This document shows, piece by piece, positions 17,999 through 25,438 of a stretch of 32,067 nt of DNA. The stretch is from Phycisphaerales bacterium UBA2402 (GTDB taxonomy: Bacteria; Planctomycetota; Phycisphaerae; Phycisphaerales; UBA1924), in NCBI GenBank assembly GCA_002343715.1, contig DDSA01000186.1, forward strand, positions 1 to 32,067, given 5' to 3'. A model generated the notes under the pieces. That model had not been told where the DNA came from and did not search any database. It saw only the letters and a program-made list of their open reading frames with translations. Numbering within the stretch: position 1 is the stretch's first letter; the number at the start of each line of letters is the position of its first letter. A program made the translations under genes and the position numbers.

Positions 17999-18300
17999 GC
18001 CACGCGCGGCATCAACGTTCGATGTTTCCATGTGCGCCGCCCTTTGTTCACCACCTGATCGTCGGTGATGCCGCCACTGGGTCCGGCGCGAGCAAATCCT
18101 CTGTCGATTTCGAGAGCCACAGCAAGGCGGGCTTCATGGAAGCATGAGCGCGAGGCACAATACCCGCGAGGTGAACGGGCCAGTAGCACAGCCGTGCGGC
18201 TTTGCGTCGGGCATCGATACGGCCGCGGTGTGGAGAGCGGCGCATTCTCTTCAGTATCGCGGTGGAGATCGCGCCACGACCCTCCTACGAATCGGCCCCC
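17999..18300. other. Intergenic region of 302 bp without a recognised feature
   Basis: Between the PBP4 gene and the methyltransferase I see no convincing gene, terminator or known RNA. Short frames exist on both strands but lack ribosome binding sites, hydrophobic leaders or family patterns. The promoter for the methyltransferase is presumably here but is not recognisable. Confidence 0.5.
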
Positions 18301-19110
18301 ATGCCGAAAAAGCCACTCACCGCGCGCACCGCCGATCGTCACCGTCTGTATGAGTGGGCAGTGCAATGCCCCGAGGCCGAGATCGATTTCGTCGATCGCG
18401 TCTACCGCAAGGCCCGCGGCAGGCACCCGGCCAGACTCCGCGAGGATTTCTGCGGTACCGCCTGCTCATCCTGCGAGTGGGTCAAGCGCCGCGCGGCCAA
18501 CACCGGCATCGGTGTGGACCTTCACGCCCCGACTCTTCGCTGGGCACGTCTCAACAACCTCGCCGCGCTGCCCGAGGATGCCCGTTCTCGCCTCACTCTC
18601 CTCCAGCGCGATGTCCGCGAGCCGTCGTCCGAGTCGATGGGGATGGACGCGGTCCTGGCGATGAACTTCAGTTATTTCGTCTTCAAGCGCCGCGAGGTCC
18701 TCCGCGATTACTTCGTCTCTGTCCGTAAGTCGCTGGCCCCCGGCGGACTCTTCTTTCTGGATCATTACGGCGGTTGGGAATCGATGAAGGTGCAGAAGGA
18801 GCGCCGACGACAACGCGGTTATGTCTACGAGTGGGACCAGGCGCAGTACGACCCCATCACCGGCGACAAGGTCTGCTACATCCATTTCGAGTTTTCCGAT
18901 GGATCGCGCATGGAACGCGCCTTCACCTACCACTGGCGTCTCTGGACGCTCCCCGAACTACAGGAAGTGCTCACCGAGGCTGGGTTCAGCCGTTCCACGG
19001 TCTATTGGGAGGGGAACGACGGCAAGGGGGGCGGCGACGGGGTCTTCAAGCCCCGTAAGCGAGGCGAGCCGGATGCCAGTTTCATCTGTTACATCGTCGC
19101 GGAGCCGTAG
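18301..19110 (+). CDS. Class I SAM-dependent methyltransferase
   Basis: The 269-residue soluble enzyme has the SAM-binding motif I in LREDFCGTACSSCEWV, motif II acidic residue in TGIGVDLHAPTLRWA, a motif-III-like LLQRDV, and the motif-IV region MDAVLAMNFSYFVF. SLAPGGLFFLDHYGG is the usual post-motif strand. The C-terminal half (FTYHWRLWTLPELQEVLTEAG) resembles methyltransferases that act on small molecules. The substrate is unknown. ATG 18301 is preferred over an upstream ATG at 18202 because the intervening part lacks any family pattern. It ends one base before the stop of the opposing phytase-like gene. Confidence 0.85.
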   Translation: MPKKPLTARTADRHRLYEWAVQCPEAEIDFVDRVYRKARGRHPARLREDFCGTACSSCEWVKRRAANTGIGVDLHAPTLRWARLNNLAALPEDARSRLTLLQRDVREPSSESMGMDAVLAMNFSYFVFKRREVLRDYFVSVRKSLAPGGLFFLDHYGGWESMKVQKERRRQRGYVYEWDQAQYDPITGDKVCYIHFEFSDGSRMERAFTYHWRLWTLPELQEVLTEAGFSRSTVYWEGNDGKGGGDGVFKPRKRGEPDASFICYIVAEP

Positions 19111-19111
19111 T

Positions 19112-20299
19112 TCAGCGCGGGTGCAGCCCAGGAAGATCGGCTTCCGTAAACGCAAAGACCCAGAAGTGTGTCGGGCCTTCGGCGAAGTCATTGTCGCTGG
19201 CCACGATCAGCGTGCGCCGTCCGTCCGGCAGTGGGGGGCCGAAGGTCAGTCCCTCGATCTTCTGAGGCATGTCGCCCGCAAGCCCGAACGAAGGATCAAG
19301 AAAATCGATAAAGGGTGTTGACTCCTTCACCATCGGCGTGGCGTCCTTCGCCGCGCCCGTCCCGATGGGTGTCGCGCCGTTGATCGATGCCCTGTAGACG
19401 CGTCGGAACTTCTTCTCCGATCCATCGCGTTCAAGGAATAAAAAATCCGTTTCGTTGAGAGCCAGAATCTCGCTCACGCCGTAAGGCCGCTTCGCGCCCG
19501 GAGGTGGCTGTTCCACCCGGTACACATACTCGGCCTTGACGCGGCCCGAAGCGCTGTCGAACGCAACCACACGGAGGTTCCGATCGTCCGGGCCGAGGCG
19601 CTCGCCCCCGCCGCTGTCCTGGATCAACGCACCCTGCATCACGGCATAGACCATGCCGCCCGGCGTGATGGTCAGCCCCTCGAAGCCTTGATTCGGAAAT
19701 CGCCCCGAACGTTGACCCTTCCGCTCCGCCGATGGGTCGCCCGACGGCACCGCAATCTCGTAACCTGCCGGTGGACTCCACAACCGCATCAGGCCGCCGT
19801 CCATCGAGAACTCGCACACCCGCGGCCCATACTCCTCACAGATCAATAGCCCTCCGTCCGGTGAAGGCACGATGCCCTCGGGGTCAAACCGTCTCGGTGT
19901 GGTGGTGCCCGAGACGGTTCCGCCCGATGAATCCGAAGCAAGCCCGACAAGCGGACTGCCATCGGAAAAGGTCAGCATGGTTGTGCCGACAAGGTCGACA
20001 CGCACGCCCGGTGTCAGCACGATCCGCACGGTCTGAAACCTGCAGAAGAAGTTGGCAGCCCCGTCCTGCGGCCCGCGGTCGGCGATGCAGAAATACACAT
20101 CATCCCGCCCGGAGTACGCGATGCCCGAGCCGATGCCGCCCAGCCGGTTGTGCGGCACGCCCGCGACTTTGTCGGAAAGCCCCGAGAAGTCGCTGGCGGT
20201 CAGCGGAAACTCCGCCCTTCCCAGCAACGTGACAGACGCCGCACATGGTCCGCAGACCAGTCCCGACACGACGACAACCCCGAGCATGTAACGCTTCAT
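19112..20299 (-). CDS. Secreted esterase-like/phytase-like beta-propeller protein
   Basis: The 395-residue product begins MKRYMLGVVVVSGLVCG, a Sec signal peptide with a possible lipoprotein or CAAS cleavage site. The blocks IGSGIAYSGRDDVYFCIADRGPQ, RRFDPEGIVPSPDGGLLICEEYGP and FEGLTITPGGMVYAVMQG match the phytase-like domain (esterase-like activity of phytase), a beta-propeller that may hydrolyse phosphoesters. The acidic residues in DPEG and EEYGP are the conserved ones. The C-terminus (EGLTFGPPLPDG, IVASDNDF) completes the fold. It probably acts outside the inner membrane. The frame reaches 20380, but the signal peptide marks ATG 20299. Confidence 0.82.
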   Translation of the reverse strand: MKRYMLGVVVVSGLVCGPCAASVTLLGRAEFPLTASDFSGLSDKVAGVPHNRLGGIGSGIAYSGRDDVYFCIADRGPQDGAANFFCRFQTVRIVLTPGVRVDLVGTTMLTFSDGSPLVGLASDSSGGTVSGTTTPRRFDPEGIVPSPDGGLLICEEYGPRVCEFSMDGGLMRLWSPPAGYEIAVPSGDPSAERKGQRSGRFPNQGFEGLTITPGGMVYAVMQGALIQDSGGGERLGPDDRNLRVVAFDSASGRVKAEYVYRVEQPPPGAKRPYGVSEILALNETDFLFLERDGSEKKFRRVYRASINGATPIGTGAAKDATPMVKESTPFIDFLDPSFGLAGDMPQKIEGLTFGPPLPDGRRTLIVASDNDFAEGPTHFWVFAFTEADLPGLHPR

Positions 20300-20335
20300 G
20301 CCGCATCGTAACACGGCCGGGCTGGGACCCGAATG

Positions 20336-20364
20336 AAAAACCGCCGCACGACTCCGTGCGGCGG
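20336..20364 (-). terminator. Intrinsic terminator after the DUF1579 gene
   Basis: CCGCCGCACG (20341-20350) pairs perfectly with CGTGCGGCGG (20355-20364) around a 4-nt loop. On the minus strand the hairpin is followed by TTTTT (20340-20336). It lies 65 bp after the DUF1579 stop and before the start of the next minus-strand gene, so it separates the two units. Confidence 0.8.
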
Positions 20365-20428
20365 CGTTTGATTGACCCACGCGATCCGGGGACTCCCGGC
20401 CCGTGTTCCCGTAAACCGATGTGACGGA

Positions 20429-21250
20429 TTACTTCCGGGTGTTCTGCGGGTTGGTGGTGTTGCCGGTATTCGTGCCGGTCTTCTTGCCGGGAACGATGGG
20501 CGTGATCTCGACCGGGCTGCCCGGGCCGGTGCGGGTGTAGGTGATTTCCATCTTCTTGAACTCTCCACCGCCGCTGGTGCGCTGGAAAAGTGTGTAGTTG
20601 ATCGTGTTGTCACCGAAGACCTCGACCGCGCGCAGGTTCACCTTTTCGCCGTTCTGCGGTTCGGTGAAGGTGCTGTTCCAGGTGATGGTGTTGTCCTGAC
20701 GAACGCCCGTGAAGAAGAAGATCACGCTGGTCTGGTTGTCGATCCAGGTGGACTCGTACCGCTTCTCCCCGTTGTTGTACCCGTAGAAGCCCGCCCCGCG
20801 CATCGTCTGGCCGTTGAAGGGGCACTCAAACTCGGTGCCCACGAAACGCCCGCCCATGGTGGTGTAGAAGCGGGCCGTGCCGTTCGAGGTTGTCGGGGTG
20901 GTCGCCGTTGTCCCGGCTTGGCTCGTGTTCGTCCACACGGTTACCTTCGTAGACCATTCGCCCAGCAGCGAGCGGGTCAGATCCAGATGCTCACGCGTCG
21001 GCTGATTCGCGATCACGGTGGGATCCGTTGAGACCACGGGCTTGTTCGTCGTGGCGGTCGTCTGGTTCGTGGTCGACGTCTGGCCCGTGGTCGATGTCTG
21101 GGTCGTGGTGCTCGGAGCGATCATGTCCGGCGTCTGTTGCTTGCGCTCTTTGGCTCCGGGCTGGGCGTGCGGGGTCGTCTTGGTCTGGCCGGCGGCGCTG
21201 AACGCGAGAGAGGCCAGAATCGCGGCGGAGATCACGGTGCGGTTCTTCAT
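20429..21250 (-). CDS. Secreted DUF1579 family protein with a Thr/Gln-rich linker
   Basis: The 273-residue product has a clean signal peptide (MKNRTVISAAILASLAFSAAGQ), with AGGA upstream of ATG 21250. A low-complexity Thr-rich linker with a six-residue repeat (QTSTTG, QTSTTN, QTTATT) leads into the DUF1579 domain: RSLLGEWSTKVTVW, MGGRFVGTEFECPFNG, AGFYGYNNGEKRYESTWIDN and EVFGDNTINYTLF. DUF1579 is a lipocalin-like barrel of unknown function that is common in planctomycete secretomes. The C-terminal tail after ITPIVPGKK is again Thr/Asn-rich. A strong terminator follows. Confidence 0.88.
   Translation of the reverse strand: MKNRTVISAAILASLAFSAAGQTKTTPHAQPGAKERKQQTPDMIAPSTTTQTSTTGQTSTTNQTTATTNKPVVSTDPTVIANQPTREHLDLTRSLLGEWSTKVTVWTNTSQAGTTATTPTTSNGTARFYTTMGGRFVGTEFECPFNGQTMRGAGFYGYNNGEKRYESTWIDNQTSVIFFFTGVRQDNTITWNSTFTEPQNGEKVNLRAVEVFGDNTINYTLFQRTSGGGEFKKMEITYTRTGPGSPVEITPIVPGKKTGTNTGNTTNPQNTRK
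21060..21113. repeat. Three tandem 18-bp units inside the DUF1579 gene
   Basis: Units at 21060-21077, 21078-21095 and 21096-21113 each start GTCTGG and share most bases. They encode the six-residue Thr/Gln repeat of the linker on the minus strand. Unit number could vary between strains by slippage. Confidence 0.8.
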
Positions 21251-21309
21251 CGGGTTTCCTTTGCTGTGCGCGCGGCTGATCCGCGCTCGACCGCGAGGAG
21301 AGTCGCGCC

Positions 21310-21332
21310 GCGGGCCGACACACGCGGCCCGC
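21310..21332 (-). other. Eight-base-pair GC hairpin in the leader of the DUF1579 gene
   Basis: GCGGGCCG (21310-21317) and CGGCCCGC (21325-21332) form a perfect 8-bp stem with a 7-nt loop, 60 bp before the DUF1579 start codon. There is no T run. It could stabilise the transcript or be chance in GC-rich DNA. Confidence 0.35.
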
Positions 21333-21435
21333 CGCGATTCCGCGGCGTCGCAGCGTTCATCGTGCCCGTTCGGTAGCTGGGTTGAATTGCCCGTCCCCAA
21401 TTGAGGCCAAATTCCAGAGAATTCCCCCCACGCGG

Positions 21436-22758
21436 TTACTTCCCCCGCACGTGGACCCGCTCCACGATCTCCAGCCCGAACGCGTCCAGGTTCGGGATGT
21501 CCCGTGTGTGGTTGGTCAGCAGCCGCAGCCGCCGCAGCCCAAGGGCACGCAGAATCTGCACACCGATCCCGAACTCGCGCTCGCCGCCCGGCATTGCCGC
21601 GGCCCCGATTCCTCCGGGCCGTGCAAGGTCCGGTGCATCCTCGGCTGTGTGAAAGGCGGCACCGGAGAGAGTTTGGAGACGCCCCTCCAGATCGGCTTCC
21701 GAAGCGCCGTCCCGGGAGGAATGTCCCATCCCGCCCGCGGTGCGAAGATACACCAGTGCACCGTGGCCCTCGCTCTGGAGCATCCGCATCGACGCCTGCA
21801 GGATGTCGCAGGTCGGCCCCTCGCTGGAGGAACCGAGATCGCCGAACACATCGCCCAGCAGGTGCCTGCGGTGCATCCGCACCAGCGTCGGCTCTTCACG
21901 AACAATCGGTGCGCCCTGCGGATCGAGAAGGCCCACATCACCGACCGTCAGCACCAGGTGCGGCAGCACATCGACGACGCTGTCGAAGAGAATCGCCGTG
22001 AACTCACCGTGACGAGTACGCAGAACCCGACCTTTTGGCGGGCCGGCCCGCCGCACCAGGCTCTCTCGCCGGAGCCGGTGCTCGATGATCTGAGCCACCG
22101 AGCACATCTTCAGGCCTCTCTCGCGGCAGAAGATCTCCAGGTCGGGCACACGGGCCATCTCCCCGTCGTCCTTCATGATTTCGATGATCAGCGCCGCAGG
22201 GTACAGCCCCGCCAGCCGGCACAGATCCAGCGAACCCTCCGTTTGACCCGTCCGTACCAGCACGCCCCCATCACGCGATCGGAGCGGGTTGATGTGCCCG
22301 GGCCGAACGAAGTCCGAAGGGCCGAAGGCCGGGTCAATCATCATGCGTACGCACTTCGCTCGCTCCGCAGCAGAGACCCCTGTGGTGAAACCGTGACGCG
22401 GATGCCCGTCCACGGACACCGTGAATGCCGTTCCCCGTTTCGAGGTGTTCACCGCCGCCTGGGGGGGGAGTTCCAGTCGGTCGCAGTCCGCCTCGGTCAT
22501 CGAAAGGCACAGATACCCCTTTGCTTCTTTCAGCAGGTATGTAATGGAAGCGGGCGTGACGAACTGCGCCGGCAGAACCAGGTCGCCCTCGTTCTCGCGT
22601 CCTTCATCGTCGGTCAGCACGACCATCCGGCCGGCGCGGAGTTCATCCAGTATCTCGGGGATGGGAGCAAATGGCACCGCCCATCGTACCGCGGGGAACC
22701 CGCTCCGACGGGTGATGTCAACGCCTGGCATGCTCACCGCTTTCACTATTTCAGTCAT
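21436..22758 (-). CDS. ribB: 3,4-dihydroxy-2-butanone-4-phosphate synthase fused to a degenerate GTP cyclohydrolase II domain
   Basis: RibB turns ribulose 5-phosphate into the four-carbon precursor of riboflavin. The 440-residue product has the RibBA layout. RibB part: DDEGRENEGD (50-59), FTTGVSAAERA and RPGHINPLR are intact, but the usual GHTE reads GQTE (Gln171). RibA part: the zinc motif ECLTGD...RCDCG reads RHLLGD...GSSSE, so all three cysteine positions are lost, and the QEGRGIG region reads TAGGMGHSS. The second half can hardly be a working GTP cyclohydrolase II. Fusions of RibB with an inactive RibA-like domain are known. ATGs at 22791, 22758 and 22731 are possible; the first would leave 2 bp to the divergent gene, so I used 22758. 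Confidence 0.85.
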   Translation of the reverse strand: MTEIVKAVSMPGVDITRRSGFPAVRWAVPFAPIPEILDELRAGRMVVLTDDEGRENEGDLVLPAQFVTPASITYLLKEAKGYLCLSMTEADCDRLELPPQAAVNTSKRGTAFTVSVDGHPRHGFTTGVSAAERAKCVRMMIDPAFGPSDFVRPGHINPLRSRDGGVLVRTGQTEGSLDLCRLAGLYPAALIIEIMKDDGEMARVPDLEIFCRERGLKMCSVAQIIEHRLRRESLVRRAGPPKGRVLRTRHGEFTAILFDSVVDVLPHLVLTVGDVGLLDPQGAPIVREEPTLVRMHRRHLLGDVFGDLGSSSEGPTCDILQASMRMLQSEGHGALVYLRTAGGMGHSSRDGASEADLEGRLQTLSGAAFHTAEDAPDLARPGGIGAAAMPGGEREFGIGVQILRALGLRRLRLLTNHTRDIPNLDAFGLEIVERVHVRGK

Positions 22759-22793
22759 CGACCTACACTCGACCTCCAACAAGGAACTCACTC

Positions 22794-23978
22794 ATGTCCA
22801 GCGCCACACTCACCAAGGAACAGGCCGAAGCCGTCTTCTCCAAAGGGCTTGAAGGCATCATCGCCGGCGAAACCTCGATCTGCTCCGTCGAGCAGGGAGG
22901 GTTGTTCTACCGCGGGTACGAGATCCATGATCTCGCAACGAACGCCACGTTCGAGGAAGTCGCCTTCCTTCTGCTCGAAGGCCACAAACCCTCCCCCGGC
23001 GAGCTCGCCCGCTTCAAGGCCGAGATCATCGCTGAACGCCCCATCCCTGCTTCGATCATCCAGTTCCTCAAGGACGCCGGGCCTGCTCTCAAGCGGGGCT
23101 CAGCCGTTCCGATGGATGTCTGCCGAACCGCGGTTTCACTCCTCGGCCACCTTGATGAGGACTGCCAGGACAACAGCCCCGCGTCGAACCTGCGGAAGAG
23201 CAAACGCCTGCTCGCCAAGATCCCGACCATCATCGGTCACATGCAGTGCGTCATCGACGGCCGCCCGCTGGTCGAACCCGAGCGAGGCGGCGATCCCGCC
23301 CTCTCGCACGCCGCGAACCTTCTGTACCTGATGACCGGCAGAAAGCCCGATCCCGAGCACGCCCGCTGCGTCGATGTCTCCCTCATCCTGTACGCCGAGC
23401 ACGATTTCAACGCCAGCACGTTCACCTGCCGCGTCATCGCCGGAACCCTCAGCGACATGCACGGCGCGGTCGCCGGCGGTATCGCAGCGCTCAAAGGCCA
23501 GCTCCACGGCGGAGCGAACGAGGCCGCCATGGAAATGCTTAAGCGCATCGACGCTTGGGTCAAGAAGGGCGGCACGGTCGAGTCCTACATGAAGAACGCC
23601 TTCGACACGAAGGAGAAACTCATGGGCTTCGGCCACCGTGTCTACAAAAACGGCGACCACCGCGCCCCGATCCTCGGCGCACTCGGCAGGGAGATCGCCC
23701 GCAAGCAGGGGCCCGAGTCCCTCAAATGGTTCGAGATAGGCGATAAGGTCCAGCGGATCATGCTCGAACAGAAAAAGATCCATCCCAACGTGGACTTCCC
23801 CTGCGGCATGACTTACTTCGTCATGGGCATACCCGTGCCGCAGTACACGCCGATCTTCGTAGCCTCCCGCGTCAGCGGCTGGTGCGCACATATCAGCGAG
23901 CAGCACGCCAACAACCGCTTGATCCGCCCGCTCTCACGCTATACCGGCGAACCAACCCGTTCCTGGCTGGCCTCGTGA
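22794..23978 (+). CDS. gltA: Citrate synthase
   Basis: This enzyme joins acetyl-CoA and oxaloacetate to make citrate, the entry step of the TCA cycle. The 394 residues carry the full active site: HDFNAST (His203), LHGGAN (His238), GFGHRVYK (His281), VDFPCG (Asp334) and SRVSGW (Arg359), and end in the usual RPLSRYTG block. The length of about 394 fits the short, dimeric Gram-positive/methylcitrate synthase-like type, not the longer NADH-regulated type, so 2-methylcitrate synthase activity cannot be excluded. AAGGA lies 8 nt before the ATG. It is divergent from ribB with a very short gap and convergent with galK. Confidence 0.93.
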   Translation: MSSATLTKEQAEAVFSKGLEGIIAGETSICSVEQGGLFYRGYEIHDLATNATFEEVAFLLLEGHKPSPGELARFKAEIIAERPIPASIIQFLKDAGPALKRGSAVPMDVCRTAVSLLGHLDEDCQDNSPASNLRKSKRLLAKIPTIIGHMQCVIDGRPLVEPERGGDPALSHAANLLYLMTGRKPDPEHARCVDVSLILYAEHDFNASTFTCRVIAGTLSDMHGAVAGGIAALKGQLHGGANEAAMEMLKRIDAWVKKGGTVESYMKNAFDTKEKLMGFGHRVYKNGDHRAPILGALGREIARKQGPESLKWFEIGDKVQRIMLEQKKIHPNVDFPCGMTYFVMGIPVPQYTPIFVASRVSGWCAHISEQHANNRLIRPLSRYTGEPTRSWLAS

Positions 23979-23986
23979 CATCCCTC

Positions 23987-25168
23987 TCACCCAGGCAGTA
24001 CAGTCGCGGCGCCGGCCGGTCGTGACACCACCACCATCGGGCTGGCCCCCGAGGACCGAAGTTCCTCGGCGATCTCCGCCGCGAGGCTCTCGTGCACCAG
24101 CGCCACCACGCACCCGCCGAAGCCCGCTCCGGTCAGCCTCGCCCCGTGCACGCCGGGCATCGCGTTCAGCCGATCCGCAAGCGTGTTGAGTTCGTCACAA
24201 CTCACCTCGTAATCATCCCGCAGGCTCGCGTGCGATTGTCTCATCAGATCGCCGGCCTGCGCCCACCGCCTCGACCCGAAGGCCTGCTCCGCCGCCAGAA
24301 CACGCGCGCACTCGCCGATGGAGTGCCGAGCACGCTTGCGGTCCACGGGGTCGATGCCCGGTACGCCAAGGTCGGCGAACGTGCAGTGCCGTAGGTGGCG
24401 ATACGGGTCGCGGGCCTTGCGGATCGCATCAAGCGCACGCTCGCACGAAGCACGCCGATCCGCATACTCCCCGGCGGTGAGTTCATGCCGCTTCCCGCTG
24501 TCGGCGATCACGAACGTCACCTCGGGCGGGATGCGCACCAGTCGGTGCTGCTCCGACACGCAGTCGATGAACAACGCGTGCTCGGCCTCCGCCATGCACG
24601 CGATGTACTGGTCCATGATGCCGCAGGGCACACCCGCATAATCCCGCTCCGCCCGGCGGCACAAGCGAGCAACATCCACCCGCGGCCGATCCACACCCAG
24701 AATCGCATCCACCGCCAGCGCCGCCGATACCTCAAGCGCAGCCGAACTTGAAAGCCCCGCACCCACCGGCAGGTCCGATGCGAACGAGAGGTTTAGGCCC
24801 GGCGGCAACGGCCTCTGATCCAGGCATCCTTTGACCACCCCGGCGATGTACGCGCCCCACCCTGTAACGACACCGGGGGAGAGGCCGGCCAGGGAAAACT
24901 CAACCACGTTGCCGGGTGTCTGTGCCGAAGCAACCCGCGCCACTCCGCCCTCTCCCAAAGAGGCCACACAGACCGTGCCGCGCCCGATCGCCATCGGCAT
25001 CACAAACCCGCCGGTATAGTCGATATGCTCGCCGATGATGTTCACGCGGCCCGGCGCATACGCCGCGACCCGCGATCCGCCCTTCGGATAGAGAGATTCA
25101 TACAAGTCCAGCGCCGCCGTTCGCACGGCGAGCATGCCGGGGGATGCGTTGGGGCTGGTGGGCTGCAT
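23987..25168 (-). CDS. galK: Galactokinase
   Basis: Galactokinase phosphorylates galactose with ATP in the Leloir pathway. The 393-residue product from ATG 25168 has the family signature GRVNIIGEHIDYTGGFVMP (40-58), the GHMP ATP loop LPVGAGLSSSAALEV (133-147), the catalytic aspartate in CGIMDQY (Asp186) and the C-terminal GARLTGAGFGGCVVAL. In GEHxDY the usual Thr is Ile, a mild change. The frame is open to 25378, but that part runs through tRNA-Cys. No other gal gene is in the window. The 91 bp between start and tRNA hold no clear promoter. Confidence 0.93.
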   Translation of the reverse strand: MQPTSPNASPGMLAVRTAALDLYESLYPKGGSRVAAYAPGRVNIIGEHIDYTGGFVMPMAIGRGTVCVASLGEGGVARVASAQTPGNVVEFSLAGLSPGVVTGWGAYIAGVVKGCLDQRPLPPGLNLSFASDLPVGAGLSSSAALEVSAALAVDAILGVDRPRVDVARLCRRAERDYAGVPCGIMDQYIACMAEAEHALFIDCVSEQHRLVRIPPEVTFVIADSGKRHELTAGEYADRRASCERALDAIRKARDPYRHLRHCTFADLGVPGIDPVDRKRARHSIGECARVLAAEQAFGSRRWAQAGDLMRQSHASLRDDYEVSCDELNTLADRLNAMPGVHGARLTGAGFGGCVVALVHESLAAEIAEELRSSGASPMVVVSRPAGAATVLPG

Positions 25169-25259
25169 GTCGGCCGCCGCGGCATTCAATGTCCACCCGC
25201 TTGGTGAGGGGAGGAAGGGGCCTCGGATCGCCTGACCGTGGTCCTGTTTCAGGAACGAA

Positions 25260-25333
25260 AGGTCGGGGTGGGATTCGAACCCACGAATCGCGGATTTGCA
25301 ATCCGCTCCATTAGACCACTCTGGCACCCGACC
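25260..25333 (-). tRNA. tRNA-Cys (anticodon GCA)
   Basis: On the minus strand the 7-bp acceptor GGTCGGG/CCCGACC pairs perfectly. The anticodon stem GCGGA/TCCGC encloses TTGCAAA, giving anticodon GCA. The T arm is GTGGG-TTCGAAT-CCCAC. The discriminator is U73, the known identity base of tRNA-Cys. CCA is not encoded. Confidence 0.96.
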
Positions 25334-25341
25334 GACCCACA

Positions 25342-25347
25342 ATAATA
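25342..25347 (-). promoter_or_regulatory. Possible -10 element of the tRNA-Cys gene
   Basis: Read on the minus strand this is TATTAT, five of six bases of the -10 consensus, 8 bp before the mature tRNA 5' end. No good -35 is seen at the expected distance. Confidence 0.3.
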
Positions 25348-25438
25348 GGACCATCGTACGACGCAGGACGTGTTCCAAACATCGCCGACTCCATCGTCAT
25401 TGCTGAAGCCCGGTCTTGTGCCGATGATCATTACCCGC

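Noticed and set aside
21410..21423. AATTC/GAATT inverted repeat after ribB as a terminator
   Set aside because: The stem is only 5 bp and AT-rich, with no T run on the ribB strand.
21382..23331. A 649-codon plus-strand frame across ribB and citrate synthase
   Set aside because: It is antisense to ribB and then out of frame with citrate synthase; both of those have clear catalytic motifs.
25169..25378. N-terminal extension of galactokinase
   Set aside because: The extra 70 codons run through the complete tRNA-Cys gene, so they cannot be part of the enzyme.
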